A stretch of DNA of 64,000 bases, from NCBI GenBank assembly GCA_003280575.1, contig QCEN01000002.1:1-64000 (forward strand). The letters run 5' to 3'. The translations under genes were made by a program, and so were the position numbers. Shown in pieces: positions 1-9,290 of the stretch; the first letter of the stretch is position 1; every line of letters begins with the position of its first letter. The DNA comes from Prochlorococcus sp. AG-355-P07. GTDB lineage: Bacteria; Cyanobacteriota; Cyanobacteriia; PCC-6307; Cyanobiaceae. A model generated the notes under the pieces. It did no database searches. It was not told the origin of the DNA and saw only the letters and a list, made by a program, of their open reading frames with translations.

Positions 1-31
1 TAATTTTGTATAAGAGATAAGAAATCTAGTC

Positions 32-1648
32 TTGGAATTAATTTCAAAAAAATCGATATTGATTATTGCTCCAAGCTTAATAGCAGAGTCTTTATCGCTT
101 AAATTAACATCATTAGACCAAAATTTAGATATTAATTTTAATAATGGAACAGGTGATAAAACTCCGGACTTGGTTATATGGAATGTTCTTAATTTCCAAT
201 CAGAAGATCTTATAAGGTTAGAATTATTAAAATTAAGAGAAAGATATGATGAGTCAAAGTTTCTCATAATTCTTTCTGGCGAATTTGTTTATGAAGCAAA
301 TACTCCTCCATCATTAATTGCTGAAGGTTTTCTTTTAAATCCCAGTGCAGAAAAAGTACTTGAATCTATTGATACCATTTTAAATGGAGGAAGGGTATTT
401 GATATTGAAAATAATTCCAGAGTTCAATTAGACCAAAATAAGCCTCTCTCTTTTAGTCAAAAAATTCTAACTTCAGGTCTTAAACAAATAGATTCTGAAA
501 TTAACTATATATTCAAATATGTCAACTCTGATTCAACACCAGAATTTTATAAATTCATTTTAAAAGGAAGATTAAGAGAACTTATTACTGCAAAATCTTT
601 TCTAATTTTCTTATGGGGTAATTCACTAGAGCTTTATACAGAGGCAGTTTACACTGAAAATAAAATTAATCTTGAAAATAAGAATACTGTATTCATTAAA
701 GATAAAAACACTGCAGAAATATGGAATTTAATTTTAGATAGGCTAAAAGAAAAGTATAGCTCAACTAACCTACAGGTTGAATTTAATAATTCATCAATAA
801 TTCTCTCTGGGATAAAAAAAGAATTTATTTCACGACTAATTTGCAAAATGTTAGATGAGTTAGATAATTTAGTAAAAAATATTAAGGAAAACTATAAGGA
901 GAAAGATTTTCAAGATGATTTAAATTCTCTTATAAAAGAACTTAAAGTTAATACAATTTCAAATATCACAGACAGCTATTTTCGATTAAAAAAAGGAGGT
1001 GAATCTATTTCAATAAATGATTTTATTTATAGTGAGGTAAGTTGCGAAGAGATAGATAGAGAATCACATGAATCAATAATGTTTATTGATCCAATTATTA
1101 ATAATGAAGCTCTTGACTATAATGGGAAATTACTTCCTCTATATGAAACAGAATCGTTTTTGATCCTTGAAAATATAATTTCAAATTGGACAATAAGAAA
1201 CTGTAATTTATTAGCTTCTGAAATCTTTAATATTTGTTCTTCTTGGCCTGAATTAAGAACTGTACTTATAAATCCCGAAATACAATCTACAAGAAGTTTT
1301 GAAAGATTTAGAAATAATATTAATAACTACAATCGTTGGCATGACTACATTTATATGCCTATCTACTTGTATGAGAGTAAACGAGAATATATTGATATTA
1401 TCGATAAAAAATTTACCCGTTACTTCAAAAATGAAAATAGGGAGAAAGAATTAGAGAATCTAGAATGGCTACAAAAACAAGTTACATTGTTAGTTGAGAT
1501 AAGAGATGCCGTAGCACCGCAGTTAGAAGTTGCTGTAAAGTATATCGGTAATCTTTTCGTAACTTTCCTTACAAAGGTCGTTGGCAAAGCTATCGGTTTA
1601 GTGGGGAAAGGAATCCTTCAAGGATTAGGAAGATCAAGTTCAAAGTAA
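32..1648 (+). CDS. DUF3685 (Ycf55-like) protein with degenerate receiver-like N-terminus
   Basis: A 538-residue protein of the cyanobacterial/plastid DUF3685 (Ycf55-like) family; no biochemical role is established. Residues about 6-125 look like a response-regulator receiver fold: strand SILIIAPS, a strand PDLVIWNV where the phospho-acceptor Asp would sit (here Asn/Val, so probably not phosphorylated), strand FLIILSG, GFLLNP, and a closing helix ending in LNGG as in LuxR-type receivers. The C-terminal half is the family domain, ending in an amphipathic Gly/Lys-rich tail. The start is TTG at 32, because an in-frame stop lies at 11-13 and no other start codon intervenes. It heads a run of closely spaced plus-strand genes. 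Family call is recognition, receiver call is inference. Confidence 0.75.
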   Translation: MELISKKSILIIAPSLIAESLSLKLTSLDQNLDINFNNGTGDKTPDLVIWNVLNFQSEDLIRLELLKLRERYDESKFLIILSGEFVYEANTPPSLIAEGFLLNPSAEKVLESIDTILNGGRVFDIENNSRVQLDQNKPLSFSQKILTSGLKQIDSEINYIFKYVNSDSTPEFYKFILKGRLRELITAKSFLIFLWGNSLELYTEAVYTENKINLENKNTVFIKDKNTAEIWNLILDRLKEKYSSTNLQVEFNNSSIILSGIKKEFISRLICKMLDELDNLVKNIKENYKEKDFQDDLNSLIKELKVNTISNITDSYFRLKKGGESISINDFIYSEVSCEEIDRESHESIMFIDPIINNEALDYNGKLLPLYETESFLILENIISNWTIRNCNLLASEIFNICSSWPELRTVLINPEIQSTRSFERFRNNINNYNRWHDYIYMPIYLYESKREYIDIIDKKFTRYFKNENREKELENLEWLQKQVTLLVEIRDAVAPQLEVAVKYIGNLFVTFLTKVVGKAIGLVGKGILQGLGRSSSK

Positions 1649-1662
1649 GTTTTTAAACTTTA

Positions 1663-2214
1663 ATGAAAATAATTCAATGGATCCTAATAGCATTAATTTT
1701 CTTAAGTCCATATAAAGCAAATGCCTCTCGAGATTCTGATAGTTACGATGGCAACATCTTTCCTATATACGCTGGAAATGGAGCTATAGTTCCTCCCCAG
1801 ACAACTCTTCAGGAATCATTAAAAAATAAAAGAATCGCTGTTTTATTTTTTTATCTTGACGATAGCTCAGATAGTAAAGCTATGGCTCCAATAATATCTG
1901 GTTTAGATTTGATATGGAGAAATAATATAGATATCATTGCTCTAACTACTGATGAATTACAGGATAAAGAAAAGTCTGATCTTAGAAATGAACCTACTTA
2001 TTATTGGAACGGATTTATTCCACAAACCATTATTTTAAATAGTGATGGTGAAGTTAAATATGATCAAAATGGAATGATAAATATAGATGAATTAAACAAA
2101 GTTATAGGAGATCTAAAAGGAATTAATATAGAAGATACGACATTTTCTGTAGAAAGTTTTAATGAATACAACAGTATCATTTCTGAAAAAAAGATAAAAA
2201 CAAAAATTAAATAA
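1663..2214 (+). CDS. Thylakoid thioredoxin-fold protein without CxxC (photosystem I accumulation factor-like)
   Basis: A 183-residue exported or membrane-anchored protein. Residues 1-22 are a signal peptide ending in ANA. The rest resembles a thioredoxin fold: a central strand RIAVLFFYLDD, a segment that should carry the redox site but has DDSSDSKA instead of CxxC, and a GFIPQT segment like the cis-proline loop. It is therefore unlikely to be a disulfide oxidoreductase. Similar cyanobacterial proteins (Slr1796 group) are named thylakoid photosystem I accumulation factor; that identification is from memory and moderate. It lies 14 bp after the DUF3685 gene and its stop overlaps the next start by one base, so it is likely co-transcribed with both. 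Confidence 0.6.
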   Translation: MKIIQWILIALIFLSPYKANASRDSDSYDGNIFPIYAGNGAIVPPQTTLQESLKNKRIAVLFFYLDDSSDSKAMAPIISGLDLIWRNNIDIIALTTDELQDKEKSDLRNEPTYYWNGFIPQTIILNSDGEVKYDQNGMINIDELNKVIGDLKGINIEDTTFSVESFNEYNSIISEKKIKTKIK

Positions 2215-3380
2215 TGATATTAATAAATATCCTCCTAGTTCTTTTAATTTTTTTAATTCTTTCAGATTTATATATTAAAAACTCACCAAAATCAAAGTTA
2301 AATCTGGTGCCTATAAATTACAAAATCAAAAAAAAGGATGGTTTCAACGAATTAATTATTGATTTAAAAATAACTAATAAAAGTAAAACCAAAGAGACGA
2401 TGGTATCTAATATAAATTTTGAATTAGATTTTTTTAAAAATAAAGGTAACGAATATTGCCAAAATTTTAATTATCAAGAAGATATCTATATATGTGAAAA
2501 TAATAAAATTAAGATTTTAAATAATTACTGGCCAACAACAATTATCAAGTCTAATTCAGAATTATTTGTAAGAATCATATATAAATTTAGCAATAATAAT
2601 TTTAGGAAAAAAATTAAATATCTATGGTTAAAAGTATTGTGGGAGAACTATGGACATTTTGGTATTTCAAATAATAAGGATTGTTTTTTAATTAATTTAG
2701 ATGGTCAAAAAATAAGGCCGAAAGAAGTTTTTGAAATTCCTTTAAATAATAAATATAAAGCTTTTGCTATTAAAACTGATTTACTTGGTTGCTTTGATAA
2801 CCCAGTAAATACTGTGATTGAATATTGCAAAGGAATTGTAGAAGAAAATGATATTTTAACAATCGGTGAAAGTCCGCTTGCGATTATGCAAAATAGATAT
2901 ATTTCTCCTAAAAATTTAGAATATAGTTTATTTTCGCAAGCCTTATGTTATTTTTTTCATCCTACAAGCAGTCTCGCAACAGCTTGTGGCATGCAATTAT
3001 TAATAAATAGAATCGGAGTCACAAGAATAACCTTTGCATTATTTGTTGGATTTCTCTTCAAATTAGTTGGTATTAAAGGTATGTTTTATAGGTTAACTGG
3101 TTCAGAATCATCCCTCATTGATGATATAAGCGGCACAGTTACACCTTACGACAAGAGTATTGTTATGGGTCCTCTCAATGCGGATTTATTTTGTAAGGAG
3201 GTCTCGAACTACCTAAATATAGATGTTGCTGTTGTTGATGTAAATGATCTTGGAGGAGTAAAAGTCTTAGCTAGTTCAAATAAAAAAGTAAATAAAATAC
3301 TCAAAAGAAACTTAATATCTAATCCAGCTGGCAATGGAGATGAAAAAACCCCTATAGTATTAGTAAGAGAAATAAAGTAA
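2214..3380 (+). CDS. CofE-like (coenzyme F420-0:glutamate ligase family) membrane-anchored protein
   Basis: A 388-residue protein with an N-terminal membrane segment (residues about 2-20), a poorly conserved region to about residue 165, and a C-terminal part resembling the F420-0:gamma-glutamyl ligase family (IKTDLLGCFDN, DILTIGESPLAI, MGPLNADL, DVNDLGG). In archaea and actinobacteria CofE adds glutamate to coenzyme F420, but Prochlorococcus is not known to make F420 and no F420 gene is in this window, so the true substrate is unknown; another amide-forming ligase activity is possible. The ATG shares its A with the preceding stop codon, which suggests translational coupling, and the next gene starts directly after its stop. 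Confidence 0.65.
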   Translation: MILINILLVLLIFLILSDLYIKNSPKSKLNLVPINYKIKKKDGFNELIIDLKITNKSKTKETMVSNINFELDFFKNKGNEYCQNFNYQEDIYICENNKIKILNNYWPTTIIKSNSELFVRIIYKFSNNNFRKKIKYLWLKVLWENYGHFGISNNKDCFLINLDGQKIRPKEVFEIPLNNKYKAFAIKTDLLGCFDNPVNTVIEYCKGIVEENDILTIGESPLAIMQNRYISPKNLEYSLFSQALCYFFHPTSSLATACGMQLLINRIGVTRITFALFVGFLFKLVGIKGMFYRLTGSESSLIDDISGTVTPYDKSIVMGPLNADLFCKEVSNYLNIDVAVVDVNDLGGVKVLASSNKKVNKILKRNLISNPAGNGDEKTPIVLVREIK

Positions 3381-4436
3381 ATGAAAAAAGATACCTCTTA
3401 TTCTTATCAATCTAAAAAAGGAATGGAAGTAACTTTTGAAGAACTTCATATACGGCACATTAACCTTTTAATAGATATTAAAAATAAGGAATTGAATAAT
3501 TGGTTTATAAAGATGGCAATTATAAATACCTTTGATGACTTAAAAATTTTTTTAAATAACCTTAAGAAAAATAAAAATAAATGCATAATTGCTATATTTG
3601 GAAACGAAATTATTGGTTATTTGAATATTTTTCCTTTAAACAAAAAAGAGACCTGCTTAAAAATATCTAAGCCTAAGTTGATTAATAGCAAGTGTTCTTT
3701 AACAGATAAACAATTAACATTAGGATTGATAAAAAAATCTATCTCAATAAAAGACATCAAAACTTCAAGTTGGATAATTAATTCTGATATAAATAATATT
3801 GACCTCATATCAACCTCAAGAGAACTAGGATTTCAACCTTCTGGGGAGATAATCCTTTGGGATGGTTCTTATCTAAATAAATCTATAAATCAAAATACCA
3901 ATGCCTATGCATCAATTAATGAATTCCAAAACATTAATAAACAAAATATATTAAAAATAGTTAATTTCATAAGATCAAATCAATCCCCCTTAATAAGAAA
4001 TATTTTAGATTTTGATCAAGACGACATTCTTAAAAGAAATAATTCTAAAAGTGGTGCCTTAATATATGAAAATTCAGTTTTATGTACAATTTTAAAAGAT
4101 ATTAATTATCAAAATGATGAAATTTATACTTTAACTATAAGTAGATATTGGGATAAGAGATTCGATTCTATTTTAAAAGAGTTTATAAAAAGATTTTTTG
4201 AAAAATCACCTGTTTCGTATTTAAAAACCTATAAAGAAAATTCTCAATTAAATCTTTTTCTCGAAGAATGTAATCTCAAAGAAAAAAATCAAGAAATAAT
4301 TCTTATTAGGAACACAATAGTTAAGAATGAAGCCAAACAAGTAAATATAATAAATCAATCTTTGGAATCAATCTTTGAAAAATTAAATCCACAAGGTAAT
4401 CCATATCCATCTCCTTTTCCATTAAAAACAAAGTGA
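3381..4436 (+). CDS. GNAT-family N-acetyltransferase-like protein
   Basis: A 351-residue protein that I place in the GNAT superfamily with moderate confidence. The first half shows the order expected of the fold: a strand [16 protein letters not shown], a region where acetyl-CoA would bind, and a segment [23 protein letters not shown] followed by a strand, which resembles the usual end of a GNAT domain. The second half (from about residue 195) may be a second, degenerate GNAT copy ([40 protein letters not shown]). The substrate cannot be told. ATG lies immediately after the stop of the CofE-like gene and ruvX begins 4 bp downstream, so the four genes form one operon-like block. Confidence 0.55.
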   Translation: MKKDTSYSYQSKKGMEVTFEELHIRHINLLIDIKNKELNNWFIKMAIINTFDDLKIFLNNLKKNKNKCIIAIFGNEIIGYLNIFPLNKKETCLKISKPKLINSKCSLTDKQLTLGLIKKSISIKDIKTSSWIINSDINNIDLISTSRELGFQPSGEIILWDGSYLNKSINQNTNAYASINEFQNINKQNILKIVNFIRSNQSPLIRNILDFDQDDILKRNNSKSGALIYENSVLCTILKDINYQNDEIYTLTISRYWDKRFDSILKEFIKRFFEKSPVSYLKTYKENSQLNLFLEECNLKEKNQEIILIRNTIVKNEAKQVNIINQSLESIFEKLNPQGNPYPSPFPLKTK

Positions 4437-4440
4437 AATA

Positions 4441-4902
4441 GTGAAATTTTGCAAACCCAAACCAAAGTCAATTTTAAGTTTGGATATAGGTACCAAAAGA
4501 ATAGGATTAGCTTATTGTGATCCCCTCTGCATAACATCAAATATACTTCCAGCAGTAAAACGGTTTGAAAATAATCAAGAGATTAAAATCATTAGAAATT
4601 ATATAAATGAATTTAACTTGACTGGTTTTATTATCGGTATTCCACTAGATGAGAAAGGTCAAATGACCATTCAAGCTCTTGACTGTAAAAATTACGGTCA
4701 ATTACTTTCAAATGAATTAAAGCTTCCTTTTTCTTACGTCAATGAACATAGTTCAACTTGGGAATCTTCAGAAAGATTTGGAATAAAAAAAGATAAATCC
4801 GGATTGATTGATAGTTTTTCAGCAAAAATAATACTTGAACAATGGATCGAAGAAGGTCCTGAATTAGAAGAAATAGCTGGTAAACGTCAGATAAAATATT
4901 AG
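4441..4902 (+). CDS. ruvX: RuvX/YqgF-type Holliday junction resolvase-like nuclease
   Basis: A 153-residue RNase H-fold protein of the YqgF/RuvX family. The catalytic acidic triad expected of the family is visible: Asp15 in LDIGTKRIG, Glu102 in VNEHSST and Asp124 in GLIDSFSA, plus the GIPLDEKG motif. Family members resolve Holliday junctions or process pre-16S rRNA (E. coli YqgF); which of these applies here cannot be read from sequence. GTG is the start (4441-4443), four bases after the preceding stop. It precedes DUF3727 and yqeG, an order frequent in picocyanobacteria. Confidence 0.85.
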   Translation: MKFCKPKPKSILSLDIGTKRIGLAYCDPLCITSNILPAVKRFENNQEIKIIRNYINEFNLTGFIIGIPLDEKGQMTIQALDCKNYGQLLSNELKLPFSYVNEHSSTWESSERFGIKKDKSGLIDSFSAKIILEQWIEEGPELEEIAGKRQIKY

Positions 4903-4928
4903 TATTAAAAAGGATAGATAATTTTTAA

Positions 4929-5465
4929 ATGAAAGAAGCCAATTCAAATGATAATTATGATGCACAGACTCTTTTATTAAATGACTCAAATGGAAACGAG
5001 CTATTTTGTTATCTTGAACAATTAGTAAGTGTTGAAGGCCAAGAATATGCTTTGTTAACGCCAGTAGACACTCCAGTAAGTCTTTTTAAGATAAATGAAA
5101 AAGATGAACCTGAACTAATTGAGAAAATAGATAAAAATGAACAAATACTAAAAAATGCTGAAGCAGTTCTTCAAGAACATGATTTAAGGCTTATCAGATC
5201 AGCAGTCACATTAACAGTATCAGGAGAACTTGAAGAACCAATTTACGATGAATTAGAAGAAGATTACGTTGATGATGATAGTGAGAGTTATGAATTGCTC
5301 GTTAACTTTAATCTTTTTGACCAAGAATATGGCTTATATATACCACTAGATCCTTTTTTTATTGTGGGTAAATTAAAAGACAAAGGTGTCTTATTAGTTG
5401 AAGATGATGAGTTTGATAAAATTCAACCTTTGATTGAAAATGAGCTCGAAAAAAGTAGTTCTTAA
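4929..5465 (+). CDS. DUF3727 (DUF1292-like) acidic protein
   Basis: A 178-residue acidic cytosolic protein. It belongs to the cyanobacterial/plant DUF3727 family, whose N-terminal part resembles DUF1292 (LLNDSNGNELFCYLEQLVSVEGQEYALLTPVD); the C-terminal half repeats a similar strand pattern (ELLVNFNLFDQEYGLYIPLDPFF). No enzymatic motif is apparent and the function is unknown. It sits between ruvX and yqeG with gaps of 26 and 5 bp, in agreement with one transcription unit. Confidence 0.75.
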   Translation: MKEANSNDNYDAQTLLLNDSNGNELFCYLEQLVSVEGQEYALLTPVDTPVSLFKINEKDEPELIEKIDKNEQILKNAEAVLQEHDLRLIRSAVTLTVSGELEEPIYDELEEDYVDDDSESYELLVNFNLFDQEYGLYIPLDPFFIVGKLKDKGVLLVEDDEFDKIQPLIENELEKSSS

Positions 5466-5470
5466 AATAA

Positions 5471-5965
5471 ATGAGATCTATCCTAAAAGTCAATTGGGAT
5501 TCAGGCTTACCAATATATAATATCTCTCAATCTGAGTTGCAAAAAAAAGGAATTAATTCTTTATTGATAGACGTGGATGGTACTCTAGTAAATAGGAAAT
5601 CAAATGTGATCCCAAAAGCTGTAAAAAATTGGATAATAGAATCTAAAAAACTTTTCTCCTTATATCTAATAAGTAATAATCCATCAAAAAAAAGAATCGC
5701 AAAAATAGCAAAAGAATTAAATTTAAGGTATAAATACAATGCATCAAAACCAAGAAAAAAAGTAACTTTGTCCGCTATCAAAGAAATTGGCAGAGAGCCA
5801 AACAATATAGCCATTATTGGCGACAGAATTTTTACAGATATTATTGTTGGGAATCGATGTGATATAAAAACAATATTAGTTAAGCGATTAAATAGAGATG
5901 GCTTGCCTATAAAATTTAATTTAACTTTGACAATAGAAAAATTAATTTCTCATTTTATAAAATGA
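5471..5965 (+). CDS. YqeG-family HAD IIIA phosphatase
   Basis: A 164-residue HAD-superfamily phosphatase of the YqeG group. Motif I is [10 protein letters not shown] with nucleophile Asp34 and acid/base Asp36; motif II is LISNN; the Lys of motif III lies in the SKPRKK segment; motif IV is IGDRIFTDI, typical of YqeG. The physiological substrate is not certain; yeast and plant relatives include phosphatidylglycerophosphate phosphatases (Gep4/PTPMT-like role), which would fit thylakoid phosphatidylglycerol synthesis, but this is inference. The stop overlaps the proB start by 4 bp. Confidence 0.85.
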   Translation: MRSILKVNWDSGLPIYNISQSELQKKGINSLLIDVDGTLVNRKSNVIPKAVKNWIIESKKLFSLYLISNNPSKKRIAKIAKELNLRYKYNASKPRKKVTLSAIKEIGREPNNIAIIGDRIFTDIIVGNRCDIKTILVKRLNRDGLPIKFNLTLTIEKLISHFIK

Positions 5966-7044
5966 AAACTTGGGTTATAAAAATTGGTACTAGTATTTTA
6001 AGAGGAACTGAGGAAACATCTACAGAAGAAGTTATTGAAAACCTTTCTAGATCCTTTACAAGTTTTCTTTCAAAAGGAAACAAATTAATTTTAGTAACTA
6101 GTGGAGCCGTTGGATTAGGTTGCCAAAAATTAAATATTAAAACAAGACCAAATGATTTAAGTACCCTTCAAGCTACTGCTGCAGTAGGTCAAGTTAATTT
6201 AATGTCCTTATACGATAAAGTATTTAATAAATTAGGTCATAATATTGCGCAAATTTTAATAACTAAAGCTGATTTCAATTCGCGAGAATCCTTTAATAAC
6301 GCTTCTAAAACTTTAAAAAAATTAATCGATTTGAATGTTATTCCAATAGTAAATGAAAATGACACCGTAGCAAATGAAGAACTTAAATATGGAGATAATG
6401 ATACCCTCTCTGCTTTAGTTGCCTTGGCTATAAATGCTAACAAGCTTATTTTATTAACCGATATTGAAAATCTATACTCAAAAGATCCACGTAATAATAA
6501 AGATGCGCAACCTATTAAAGAAGTTCATAATAGTGAATTAAAGGAAATTAGAGATAAAAATATTCAAAACTCAAATAATCAATGGGGAACAGGTGGAATT
6601 TCTACAAAATTAATTTCTGCAGAAATAGCAACAAAAGGAGGAGTGGAAGTCCAATTAGTTGATGGAACTAATAAAAAAAACCTAATTGAAATTTTTAATG
6701 ATAATAAAATTGGAACCTTATTCTATCCAGTAAAAAAACCTATAGGAAACAAAAAAAGTTGGCTTTCACATGCAATTCAAACAGTAGGGAAAATTACTTT
6801 AGATGACGGAGCTTCTTTTGCAATTAAAAAAAAAGGTGCCTCACTTTTAGCGGTTGGTGTTAAGAATGTAGAAGGAAACTTTACTATTAATCAGGCAGTT
6901 AAAATCGTAAATACAAATGATAAAGAAGTTGCAAAAGGTTTAGTATCAATAAGTAGCGACAAATTAAGAAGTATCTTAAATAATAAAGAAGATAACAACT
7001 CCTCGATAATTGTCGTACACAGAGATGTTCTTGCTCTCTCTTAG
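5962..7044 (+). CDS. proB: Glutamate 5-kinase
   Basis: ProB phosphorylates L-glutamate to gamma-glutamyl phosphate, the first step of proline synthesis. The 360 residues match the two-domain form: an amino-acid kinase domain ([10 protein letters not shown] at residues 3-12, [42 protein letters not shown]) and a C-terminal PUA domain from about residue 270. The ATG overlaps the yqeG stop by 4 bp, so translation is probably coupled. proA is not in this window. Confidence 0.95.
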   Translation: MKTWVIKIGTSILRGTEETSTEEVIENLSRSFTSFLSKGNKLILVTSGAVGLGCQKLNIKTRPNDLSTLQATAAVGQVNLMSLYDKVFNKLGHNIAQILITKADFNSRESFNNASKTLKKLIDLNVIPIVNENDTVANEELKYGDNDTLSALVALAINANKLILLTDIENLYSKDPRNNKDAQPIKEVHNSELKEIRDKNIQNSNNQWGTGGISTKLISAEIATKGGVEVQLVDGTNKKNLIEIFNDNKIGTLFYPVKKPIGNKKSWLSHAIQTVGKITLDDGASFAIKKKGASLLAVGVKNVEGNFTINQAVKIVNTNDKEVAKGLVSISSDKLRSILNNKEDNNSSIIVVHRDVLALS

Positions 7045-7064
7045 AAAAAAATTAAAACTGAAAA

Positions 7065-8099
7065 ATGCTTTTAAGTGATTTAGTTGATCTAATAAAAAAT
7101 GGAAATTCAAATTTTATTAGTTCCAATATTTTCGAAGATTTAAATATAGATGATGCTGCCTCATTAGATGCAGCAGTTAAACATCAAATATCTTTTTTAG
7201 AAGAAAATAATATCCTTAAAGAAAAATTAGATCAAACTAAAGCATCAGCAATAATAACTAATGACAACCATGAAATCGTTAATGCCCTAAAGAAACTCAA
7301 TATATCTAACATAATCGTCAAAAATCCAAGAATTGCATTTGCAGAAGTATTGGATTGTTTATATAAAACTATCAATTTCAAACCAGGAATTCACGCTTCA
7401 GCAGTTATTGATAAAACAGCAATAATTGGATCAGATTGTCATATTGGACCTAATGTCTATATAGGAGAAAATACTACAATAGGAGACAATAATCATATTT
7501 TTACTGGATCATCAATTTTAGGTAATGTTCAAATAGGAAATAATAATATAATTCATCCTAATTGTGTCATTTACGAAAATACCACTCTAAAAGATAATTG
7601 TGTAATTAATTCAAATTCTGTTATTGGATCAGAGGGATTTGGTTTTATTCCTAAAAATGGCAAATGGGTCAAGATGCCTCAAAAAGGTGGTGTAAAAATA
7701 ATGAGTTTTGTAGAAATTGGAACGAATTGTTGTATTGATAGACCAGCAGTTGGATTTACTTTTATTGATGAGGGAACAAAGTTGGATAATTTAATACAAA
7801 TAGGCCATGGTGTTAAAATTGGAAAGAATTGTGCATTTGCAGCTCAAGTTGGTATCGCTGGAGGAGCAAATATTGGAGATGGTGTTATTTTGGCAGGGCA
7901 AGTAGGAGTCAATAATAGAGTAAAAGTTGGAAATAATGTCATAGCGAGTTCAAAATGCGGAATCCATTGTGACATAGCAGATGGCAAGGTAATTAGTGGT
8001 TTCCCTGCGATGGAAAATAAATCATGGCTAAGGAGTTCAAGTATTTTTAAAAAATTACCAGAATTGGCAAAAAAACTTAGACAATTAGACAAGCAATAA
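7065..8099 (+). CDS. lpxD: UDP-3-O-acylglucosamine N-acyltransferase
   Basis: LpxD transfers a 3-hydroxyacyl chain from ACP to UDP-3-O-acylglucosamine in lipid A synthesis. The 344 residues show a uridine-binding N-terminal domain (to about residue 100) and a left-handed beta-helix built of hexapeptide repeats (IGSDCHIGPNVYIGENTTIG and onward), with the active-site His in LIQIGHGVKIG, and a C-terminal helix. It supports an outer membrane with lipid A-like glycolipid. It lies 20 bp after proB and 28 bp before leuB. Confidence 0.94.
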   Translation: MLLSDLVDLIKNGNSNFISSNIFEDLNIDDAASLDAAVKHQISFLEENNILKEKLDQTKASAIITNDNHEIVNALKKLNISNIIVKNPRIAFAEVLDCLYKTINFKPGIHASAVIDKTAIIGSDCHIGPNVYIGENTTIGDNNHIFTGSSILGNVQIGNNNIIHPNCVIYENTTLKDNCVINSNSVIGSEGFGFIPKNGKWVKMPQKGGVKIMSFVEIGTNCCIDRPAVGFTFIDEGTKLDNLIQIGHGVKIGKNCAFAAQVGIAGGANIGDGVILAGQVGVNNRVKVGNNVIASSKCGIHCDIADGKVISGFPAMENKSWLRSSSIFKKLPELAKKLRQLDKQ

Positions 8100-8127
8100 T
8101 TTATTGTTCTATTAAACAAAAATTTAA

Positions 8128-9201
8128 ATGAAGAAATATAAGATTGTTTTATTGTCAGGTGACGGAATTGGGCCAGAGATTTCAGAAGTTTCAAAAAAAG
8201 TTTTAAAAAAGCTTTCGAAAAATCATAATTTCGATATTGAGATTATTGAAAAATTATTTGGAGGGATAGCTTATGAAAAATATGGGACTCCTGCTCCAGA
8301 TGAGACACTAAATCAATGCAAAAAAAGTGATGCTGTACTTTTAGCCTGTGTTGGAGATATTAAATATGATTCTCTTGCAAGAGAATTAAGGCCAGAAAGT
8401 GGGTTACTAAAGTTAAGAGCCGCACTAAACCTTTTCGCAAATATCAGGCCTGTCAAAATAAGAAAATCTCTACTAGATGCAAGTACATTAAAAAAAGAAA
8501 TTGTTGAGCATGTAGATCTTATTGTTGTAAGAGAATTAATAGGGGGAATTTATTTTGGAAAACCAAGAGGACACATAACAAATACAAAAATTCCAAAAGC
8601 TTTTAATACGATGGTTTATGATTCGGCCGAAATAGAGAGAATAACTGAAATAGCAATAAAAATTGCTACCCAAAGAAATAAAAAAATATGTTCTGTTGAT
8701 AAATCAAACGTCCTTGAGGTTAGTCAATTGTGGAGAGATACAGTTTTAAATATCACCTCAAAAGATAAAAATATATCTCTAAGCAATATGTACGTTGATA
8801 ATGCCGCAATGCAATTAATTAGAGATCCTGGTCAATTTGATGTAATTTTAACTAGTAATTTATTTGGAGATATTTTAAGCGATTTAGCCGCAATGTTAAC
8901 TGGTTCTATTGGTATGCTTCCATCTGCTTCTCTAAACAATTGTGGGCCTGGTGTTTTTGAACCTGTTCATGGTTCGGCTCCTGATATTGCTGGTAAAAAT
9001 ATAGCGAATCCTATAGCAATGCTTTTATCTGCTTCCATGATGTTAAAAATTGGATTAAGTGAAGAAGAGGCTGCAGAAAATTTAGAAACTGCCATTGATA
9101 AAGTTTTGTCAAAAGGATTTAGAACAGCAGATTTAGCTGATGGGTCTTCTGAAGTTTTATCTTGCAGTGAAATCGGAAATAAAATAATGGATGAAATTTA
9201 A
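8128..9201 (+). CDS. leuB: 3-isopropylmalate dehydrogenase
   Basis: LeuB oxidises and decarboxylates 3-isopropylmalate with NAD+ to 2-ketoisocaproate in leucine synthesis. The 357 residues are of normal length. Visible signatures are LLSGDGIGPEIS at the N-terminus, RELIGGIYFGKPRG, SNLFGDILSDLAAML (Mg/substrate aspartates) and FEPVHGSAPDIAGKNIANP (NAD pocket). The ATG at 8128 fits the family start. It is the last gene of the first plus-strand block; an 89 bp gap with room for a promoter follows. Confidence 0.95.
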   Translation: MKKYKIVLLSGDGIGPEISEVSKKVLKKLSKNHNFDIEIIEKLFGGIAYEKYGTPAPDETLNQCKKSDAVLLACVGDIKYDSLARELRPESGLLKLRAALNLFANIRPVKIRKSLLDASTLKKEIVEHVDLIVVRELIGGIYFGKPRGHITNTKIPKAFNTMVYDSAEIERITEIAIKIATQRNKKICSVDKSNVLEVSQLWRDTVLNITSKDKNISLSNMYVDNAAMQLIRDPGQFDVILTSNLFGDILSDLAAMLTGSIGMLPSASLNNCGPGVFEPVHGSAPDIAGKNIANPIAMLLSASMMLKIGLSEEEAAENLETAIDKVLSKGFRTADLADGSSEVLSCSEIGNKIMDEI

Positions 9202-9290
9202 AAAAAAATTAATAAATAAAAAAATATTTCTTAGTTCAACATAAAGTTGGCATATGACCTGTCAGAATCATTAGATATTGTTTTTAAAAA

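Noticed and set aside
7844-8194. A 116-codon minus-strand frame across the lpxD/leuB junction
   Set aside because: It overlaps the conserved ends of both genes and has no start context or motif; both plus-strand genes are certain.
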